Positions 7,018 to 10,716 of a stretch of DNA of 10,716 nucleotides are shown here, in pieces (position 1 is the first letter of the stretch; every line of letters begins with the position of its first letter). Location of the stretch: positions 1 through 10,716 of the forward strand of contig CAJZGQ010000028.1 in the NCBI GenBank assembly GCA_916048115.1, written 5' to 3'. Both the position numbers and the translations under genes were made by a program. The stretch comes from an uncultured Streptococcus sp. (GTDB lineage Bacteria; Bacillota; Bacilli; Lactobacillales; Streptococcaceae). The notes beneath the pieces are model-generated. The model did no database searches. It was not told the origin of the DNA and saw only the letters and a program-made list of their open reading frames with translations.

Positions 7018-7705
7018 TATCGTAATGAATCCATACTTGATCCTCTTGTTGATTTGTCATTTGTTATCGGATTATTATTTTCAAAGTCAAAAGATGGCGG
7101 ATCGCAAGGATCAGGATAAGAAGGTGCTCGGGCTTCACATTCTATATGTGGCTTTGCCTTTGTTCATTGTTTCGCTCTTTCATCTAGCCTTGTGGTGGAT
7201 TTGCTTGGTCATTTTACTGACACATGCTGGAATAGATTTCTTGAAACCGATCGTGCAGAAGGGATTGAAATTACCAAAAGCCTGGATTTTTGCATTGGAT
7301 CAAGTCTTGCATATTGGTATCCTAACTTGTCTGGTCCTTATGGGAGCGAAGAATGGCACGACCTATCTACCCTTGGACATTTTAAATCTAATCTTTTATG
7401 TCCTCCTAGTTGGGAAACCAAGCAATATCGCCTTTAAAATTCTGTTTGCCAAGTATCAACCCACCAGCAAGAAGAAAATGGATACGATCACTGGGGCTGG
7501 TTCCATGATTGGCTTTTTAGAGCGTTTGGTGATCGGTGTCTGTCTCCTCTATGGGCAATTTGCTTCGATCGGCCTAGTATTTACAGCCAAATCTATCGCC
7601 CGCTATAATAAAATTTCGGAGAATCCTGCCTTTGCGGAGTATTATTTGATTGGGTCCTTATTCAGTATCCTCTCTGCCCTCTTAGCAGCCTGGTTGTGTT
7701 TATAA
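7001..7705 (+). CDS. DUF3307 family integral membrane protein
   Basis: A 234-residue polytopic membrane protein of unknown function, partner of the overlapping satD-like gene (compare SatE of S. mutans by position). Hydrophobic segments lie at roughly 10-26, 44-74, 96-115, 123-138, 167-195 and 214-233. Conserved polar residues lie in or next to these segments: H20-LLS-D24, H46, H75-AGI-D79 and D100-QVL-H104, three His/Asp pairs with i,i+4 spacing. GSMIGFLERLVIG (167-179) and FTAKSIARYNKI (194-205) followed by AEYYLIGSLFS (212-222) are further family-like blocks. The start is set by AAAGGAG (6988-6994), 6 nt before ATG 7001; a later ATG at 7025 lacks such a site. A metal-dependent membrane enzyme is one inference from the His/Asp pairs; a transporter or sensor is not excluded. 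Confidence 0.85.
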   Translation: MSGLSSIVMNPYLILLLICHLLSDYYFQSQKMADRKDQDKKVLGLHILYVALPLFIVSLFHLALWWICLVILLTHAGIDFLKPIVQKGLKLPKAWIFALDQVLHIGILTCLVLMGAKNGTTYLPLDILNLIFYVLLVGKPSNIAFKILFAKYQPTSKKKMDTITGAGSMIGFLERLVIGVCLLYGQFASIGLVFTAKSIARYNKISENPAFAEYYLIGSLFSILSALLAAWLCL

Positions 7706-7717
7706 GGAAACAAATTA

Positions 7718-7761
7718 TAGACTTAAGTCTAGACAGGAAGGAAAAGCCTCCCTGTCTTTTT
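7718..7761 (+). terminator. Terminator after the satD-DUF3307 operon
   Basis: AGACAGG (7731-7737) pairs with CCTGTCT (7751-7757). After one A-C mismatch, AGG pairs with CCT around an AAAAG loop, and a T-run follows. Immediately upstream is a perfect 14-bp palindrome TAGACTTAAGTCTA (7718-7731) that overlaps the stem by one base; its role is unknown. Confidence 0.85.
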
Positions 7762-7773
7762 ACTTGGCTTTTT

Positions 7774-7781
7774 GGTATAAT
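7774..7781 (+). promoter_or_regulatory. Promoter of trmFO
   Basis: TTGGTATAAT ends at 7781 and contains the TATAAT hexamer (7776-7781) with an extended TGG before it (7773-7775). No good -35 lies 16-18 bp upstream (TGTCTT at 7753-7758 is weak and lies within the terminator). The leader to ATG 7879 is about 90 nt, contains GGGTG (7811-7815) and CACCC (7857-7861) that can pair just before the AGAGG ribosome site, and encodes no recognisable gene. Confidence 0.65.
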
Positions 7782-7878
7782 GGACCAAGTAGAAAATTAG
7801 AAAGATTTGTGGGTGTCTAACAGTCCAGTGGCTTGTTTTAATCTGGCCTTAGTTTTCACCCAAAGAGGTATTAGTGTC

Positions 7879-9213
7879 ATGTCTCAATCTTATATCAATG
7901 TTATCGGTGCGGGCCTTGCTGGCTCGGAAGCGGCTTTCCAAATTGCCCAACAAGGTATCCCGGTGAAGCTTTATGAAATGCGTGGGGTCAAATTCACTCC
8001 GCAACACAAAACAGACAATTTTGCTGAGTTAGTCTGTTCCAACTCTCTTCGTGGGGATTCGTTGACCAATGCTGTCGGGCTCCTCAAAGAAGAAATGCGT
8101 CGCTTAGGTTCGGTCATCCTTGAAGCAGCAGAAGCGACTCGGGTACCGGCTGGTGGAGCGCTGGCAGTGGACCGCGAAGGCTTTGCTACTCGAGTGACGG
8201 AGAAGGTATCCCAACATCCGCTCATCGAAGTGATTCGCGATGAAATTACGGAATTGCCGACAGATGCCATCACTGTGGTCGCAACGGGTCCTCTAACTAG
8301 CGATGCTTTAGCTGATAAGATCCACGCGCTCAATGGTGGAGATGGCTTCTATTTCTATGATGCAGCGGCACCAATCATCGATGTTAATACAGTCGATATG
8401 AACAAGGTTTATCTCAAGTCTCGCTATGACAAAGGCGAGGCAGCCTATCTCAACTGCCCCATGACCAAACAAGAGTTTATGGATTTCCATGAGGCCTTGG
8501 TTAACGCGGAAGAAGCCCCGCTTAACTCTTTTGAAAAAGAAAAGTATTTCGAAGGTTGTATGCCAATTGAAGTCATGGCTAAACGAGGCATTAAAACCAT
8601 GCTCTATGGTCCTATGAAGCCAGTTGGACTCGAGTATCCGGATGATTACAAAGGACCTCGTGATGGGGAATTTAAGACCCCTTACGCAGTCGTTCAGCTT
8701 CGCCAAGACAATGCGGCGGCTAGCCTCTACAATATCGTTGGCTTCCAAACTCACCTTAAATGGGGTGAGCAAAAGCGGGTCTTCCAAATGATCCCTGGTT
8801 TAGAAAATGCGGAGTTCGTTCGTTACGGCGTCATGCACCGCAATTCTTACATGGACTCTCCAAACCTGCTTGAACAAACTTATCGTTCGAAGAAACAACC
8901 AAACCTCTTCTTTGCAGGGCAAATGACAGGGGTAGAAGGCTATGTTGAATCTGCAGCTTCTGGCTTAGTTGCTGGAATCAATGCAGCTCGCCTTTTCAAA
9001 GGAGAAGAAGTAGCCATCTTCCCTGAAACAACAGCTATCGGAAGTCTGGCTCACTATATCACCCATGCTGACAGCAAGCATTTCCAACCGATGAATGTCA
9101 ATTTTGGAATTATCAAGGAGCTGGAAGGACCACGCATTCGAGATAAGAAGGAGCGCTATGAAAAAATTGCCGAACGTTCTTTAGAAGATTTGGCCCAATT
9201 TATGGAAAAATAG
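7879..9213 (+). CDS. trmFO: Methylenetetrahydrofolate--tRNA-(uracil-5-)-methyltransferase TrmFO
   Basis: Makes m5U at position 54 of the tRNA T-loop using methylenetetrahydrofolate as carbon donor and FADH2 as reductant. The FAD-binding [10 protein letters not shown] is at residues 10-19. [10 protein letters not shown] places Cys53 where the catalytic/FAD-linked Cys of the family sits, and Cys227 in YFEGCMPIE is the second conserved Cys. [18 protein letters not shown] near residues 352-369 is the C-terminal FAD-site motif of the GidA/TrmFO group. At 444 residues it is the TrmFO size, not the longer MnmG. ATG 7879 matches the usual N-terminus [12 protein letters not shown], with AGAGG at 7864-7868. 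The frame stays open for 24 codons upstream to a TTG at 7807, but that stretch has no family similarity. It is transcribed alone, between two terminators. Confidence 0.98.
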   Translation: MSQSYINVIGAGLAGSEAAFQIAQQGIPVKLYEMRGVKFTPQHKTDNFAELVCSNSLRGDSLTNAVGLLKEEMRRLGSVILEAAEATRVPAGGALAVDREGFATRVTEKVSQHPLIEVIRDEITELPTDAITVVATGPLTSDALADKIHALNGGDGFYFYDAAAPIIDVNTVDMNKVYLKSRYDKGEAAYLNCPMTKQEFMDFHEALVNAEEAPLNSFEKEKYFEGCMPIEVMAKRGIKTMLYGPMKPVGLEYPDDYKGPRDGEFKTPYAVVQLRQDNAAASLYNIVGFQTHLKWGEQKRVFQMIPGLENAEFVRYGVMHRNSYMDSPNLLEQTYRSKKQPNLFFAGQMTGVEGYVESAASGLVAGINAARLFKGEEVAIFPETTAIGSLAHYITHADSKHFQPMNVNFGIIKELEGPRIRDKKERYEKIAERSLEDLAQFMEK

Positions 9214-9223
9214 TGTATGAAGT

Positions 9224-9258
9224 GAAAAAGTTTGGAGAAAATCCAGACTTTTTCTTCT
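9224..9258 (+). terminator. Intrinsic terminator after trmFO
   Basis: A 13-bp stem, 9224-9236 with 9242-9254 (one T-G pair), encloses a GAAAA loop. The 5' arm is A-rich and the 3' arm is T-rich, so it could work in both directions. Confidence 0.92.
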
Positions 9259-9272
9259 AAAAATGGTATAAT
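9244..9272 (+). promoter_or_regulatory. Promoter of the esterase pair
   Basis: TGGTATAAT (9264-9272) is an extended -10 box directly after the trmFO terminator. A poor -35 candidate, CAGACT (9244-9249), lies 17 bp upstream inside the terminator arm. The ATG of the first esterase is 35 nt downstream. Confidence 0.7.
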
Positions 9273-9306
9273 GAATAAAATTTAGAATATAGAGAGTTTT
9301 CTGACA

Positions 9307-10134
9307 ATGAACAAATCCTATTTTTATTTAGATATGAAGACACACGAGTTGAAAGTGCCTTATACCGGAAAACTCCGTCGTGTGAGAGTCTTATTACCTA
9401 AGAATTATGAAACAGATACCGATCGACGCTATCCTGTTGTCTATTTTCATGATGGCCAGAATGTTCTCTATAGCAAGGAAGCTTTTGCAGGTCATTCCTG
9501 GAAGGTGATTCCAGCCATTAAGCGGAATCCTGATATTAGCCGCATGATCGTCGTCGCGATCGATAATGATGGTTTCCAACGCATGAATGAATACTCTGCT
9601 TGGAAGTACAAGGAGTCCAATATTCCCGGAATGCAATTCGGTGGCAAGGGCGTTGAGTACGGAGAGTTCGTTATGGAAGTGGTCAAACCTTTCATTGACC
9701 AAGAATACCGAACGCTTGCTGATCGAGAACATACAGCCATGATTGGTTCTTCGCTTGGTGGAAATATTACCCAATTCTTGGGATTAGAGTACCAAGATCA
9801 AATCGGTTGTTTAGGGATCTTTTCATCCGCTAACTGGCTGCATCAAGATGCCTTCAATCATTATATCGAGCGTAAAAAATTATATGCAGATCAACGCATT
9901 TACATCTATGTGGGGACGGAAGAGGCTGATGATACCGATAAAACCCTGATGGCAGGGAATATCAAGCAAGCTTATATTGACTCATCTCTTCGTTACTATC
10001 ATGATGTCATTCAACAAGGAGTAGCTTTAGAAAATATCGCCATTCGGATTCAATCTGGGGCTATCCACCATGAAGAAGCCTGGGCAGAGCATTTACCGGA
10101 ATGTCTTCGTTTCTTAGCAGAGAAGTGGGACTAG
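9307..10134 (+). CDS. Alpha/beta-hydrolase, putative esterase family
   Basis: A 275-residue cytoplasmic alpha/beta hydrolase of the putative-esterase (esterase D-like) type. No signal peptide or membrane segment is present. YPVVYFHDGQN (42-52) gives the oxyanion-side strand, and GSSLGG (147-152) is the nucleophile elbow with Ser149. An acidic residue in YVGTEEADD (201-209) and H254/H255 in GAIHHEEAW complete a plausible triad. The first 30 residues (LKVPYTGKLRRVRVLLPKNY) form the typical N-terminal strand pair of esterases acting on small acyl or polyester-like substrates. The substrate is unknown. ATG 9307 has only a weak ribosome site (GAGAG, 9292-9296), so an internal Met at residue 10 is possible. 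The next gene is a second esterase 38 nt downstream with no terminator between, so they are co-transcribed. Confidence 0.88.
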   Translation: MNKSYFYLDMKTHELKVPYTGKLRRVRVLLPKNYETDTDRRYPVVYFHDGQNVLYSKEAFAGHSWKVIPAIKRNPDISRMIVVAIDNDGFQRMNEYSAWKYKESNIPGMQFGGKGVEYGEFVMEVVKPFIDQEYRTLADREHTAMIGSSLGGNITQFLGLEYQDQIGCLGIFSSANWLHQDAFNHYIERKKLYADQRIYIYVGTEEADDTDKTLMAGNIKQAYIDSSLRYYHDVIQQGVALENIAIRIQSGAIHHEEAWAEHLPECLRFLAEKWD

Positions 10135-10172
10135 AAGCTTTTAAATTTTTATCATAAAGAAAGAAGGAACCT

Positions 10173-10716
10173 ATGAATATTGAACATCTAAGCCACTGGA
10201 GTGGCCAACTGAACCGCGAAATGTATCTAAACCGTTATGGACATACAGGGATTCCTGTAGTGGTCTTTGCTTCATCAGGGGGAAGCCATAACGAATACTA
10301 TGACTTCGGTATGATTGATGCCTGTGCTCAGTTCATCGAAGAAGGACGTGTTCAATTCTTCACCCTTTCGAGTGTAGACAGTGAAAGCTGGCTTTGTGAT
10401 TGGAAAAACCCACACGATCGAGCTGAAATGCATCGCGCTTATGAACGCTATGTGATTGAAGAAGCCATTCCTTTTATCAAACACAAAACAGGCTGGTTTG
10501 ACCCGATGATGACAACTGGCTGTTCTATGGGAGCTTACCACGCGCTCAATTTCTTCTTGCAACATCCAGATGTCTTCAACAAAGTGATTGCCTTGAGTGG
10601 TATCTATGACGCTCGTTTCTTTGTTGGTGAGTTTGGAGGGGATGAAGCTATTTACCAAAACTCTCCATCTGATTATATCTGGAACCAAAATGATGGTTGG
10701 TTTATCGATCGTTACC
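10173..10716 (+). CDS. Second alpha/beta-hydrolase esterase, 3' end beyond the window
   Basis: An open frame that runs off the window after 181 codons. ATG 10173 is preceded by AGAAGGA (10162-10168). The translation begins MNIEHLSHWSGQLNREMYLN and contains VVVFASSGGSHNEYYDFGM (29-47), the strand and oxyanion region. TTGCSMGAYHAL (114-125) follows as nucleophile elbow with Ser118, then VIALSGIYD (138-146). These mark a putative esterase of a subfamily different from its neighbour; the two proteins share only the fold-level pattern. The catalytic acid and His would lie beyond the end. The substrate is unknown. Tight spacing with the preceding esterase suggests joint function. Confidence 0.88.
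   Translation, partial: MNIEHLSHWSGQLNREMYLNRYGHTGIPVVVFASSGGSHNEYYDFGMIDACAQFIEEGRVQFFTLSSVDSESWLCDWKNPHDRAEMHRAYERYVIEEAIPFIKHKTGWFDPMMTTGCSMGAYHALNFFLQHPDVFNKVIALSGIYDARFFVGEFGGDEAIYQNSPSDYIWNQNDGWFIDRY

Noticed and set aside
7192..7437. Overlapping + strand frame inside the DUF3307 gene
   Set aside because: No ribosome site and no recognisable motif; the DUF3307 frame is continuous and motif-rich.
7807..7878. TTG start extending TrmFO by 24 residues
   Set aside because: The extension is not like TrmFO N-termini, and [15 protein letters not shown] at 7879 is the usual start.
10135..10146. AAGCTTTTAAAT shared with 6231-6242, as a possible repeat element
   Set aside because: Only 12 AT-rich bases just at or after two stop codons, with no extended similarity; chance is sufficient.

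Overview
The window looks like chromosomal DNA of a Streptococcus, most likely of the oral mitis/sanguinis type. The gene set, protein lengths and internal motifs (RbgA/YlqF, RNase HII, DprA, TopA, TrmFO) fit streptococcal homologues. The regulatory signals fit too: extended TGnTATAAT -10 boxes, A-rich/T-rich intrinsic terminators, strong AAGGAG ribosome sites and a ComX-type box in front of dprA. The species was not determined. Every clear gene is on the + strand, and no tRNA, rRNA, insertion sequence or CRISPR array is visible.

Layout: (1) 1-539, a promoter, a small stand-alone ATP-cone protein and a terminator with a UUCG loop. (2) 579-3182, an operon of rbgA/ylqF (50S assembly GTPase), rnhB (RNase HII) and a zinc-motif-less ROK sugar kinase. 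Its terminator hairpin begins inside the last codons of the kinase gene. (3) 3180-4064, dprA, preceded by a TTCGAATA com-box that abuts the terminator T-tract. (4) 4089-6232, topA with its own TTGACA promoter. (5) 6249-7761, a satD-like gene overlapping a DUF3307-type membrane protein gene, controlled by a three-site array of a TATAATAGACA motif, then a terminator. (6) 7776-9258, trmFO with its own promoter, a roughly 95-nt leader and a strong terminator. (7) 9267-10716, two consecutive alpha/beta-hydrolase esterase genes of different subfamilies, the second cut by the window end.

Most genes are housekeeping: ribosome assembly, RNA-DNA hybrid removal, DNA supercoiling, tRNA m5U54 methylation and transformation. 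The most unusual segment is the satD/DUF3307 pair. The 14-bp word GTTATAATAGACAT occurs three times with site centres exactly 28 bp apart. In this array one site supplies the -35-like TAGACA and the next supplies the -10 TATAAT. The first protein combines a region resembling a class III nucleotide cyclase or other palm-type domain with a C-terminal helix-turn-helix. The second is a polytopic membrane protein with three intramembrane His/Asp i,i+4 pairs. Together they look like a self-regulated signalling or stress module of unknown function.
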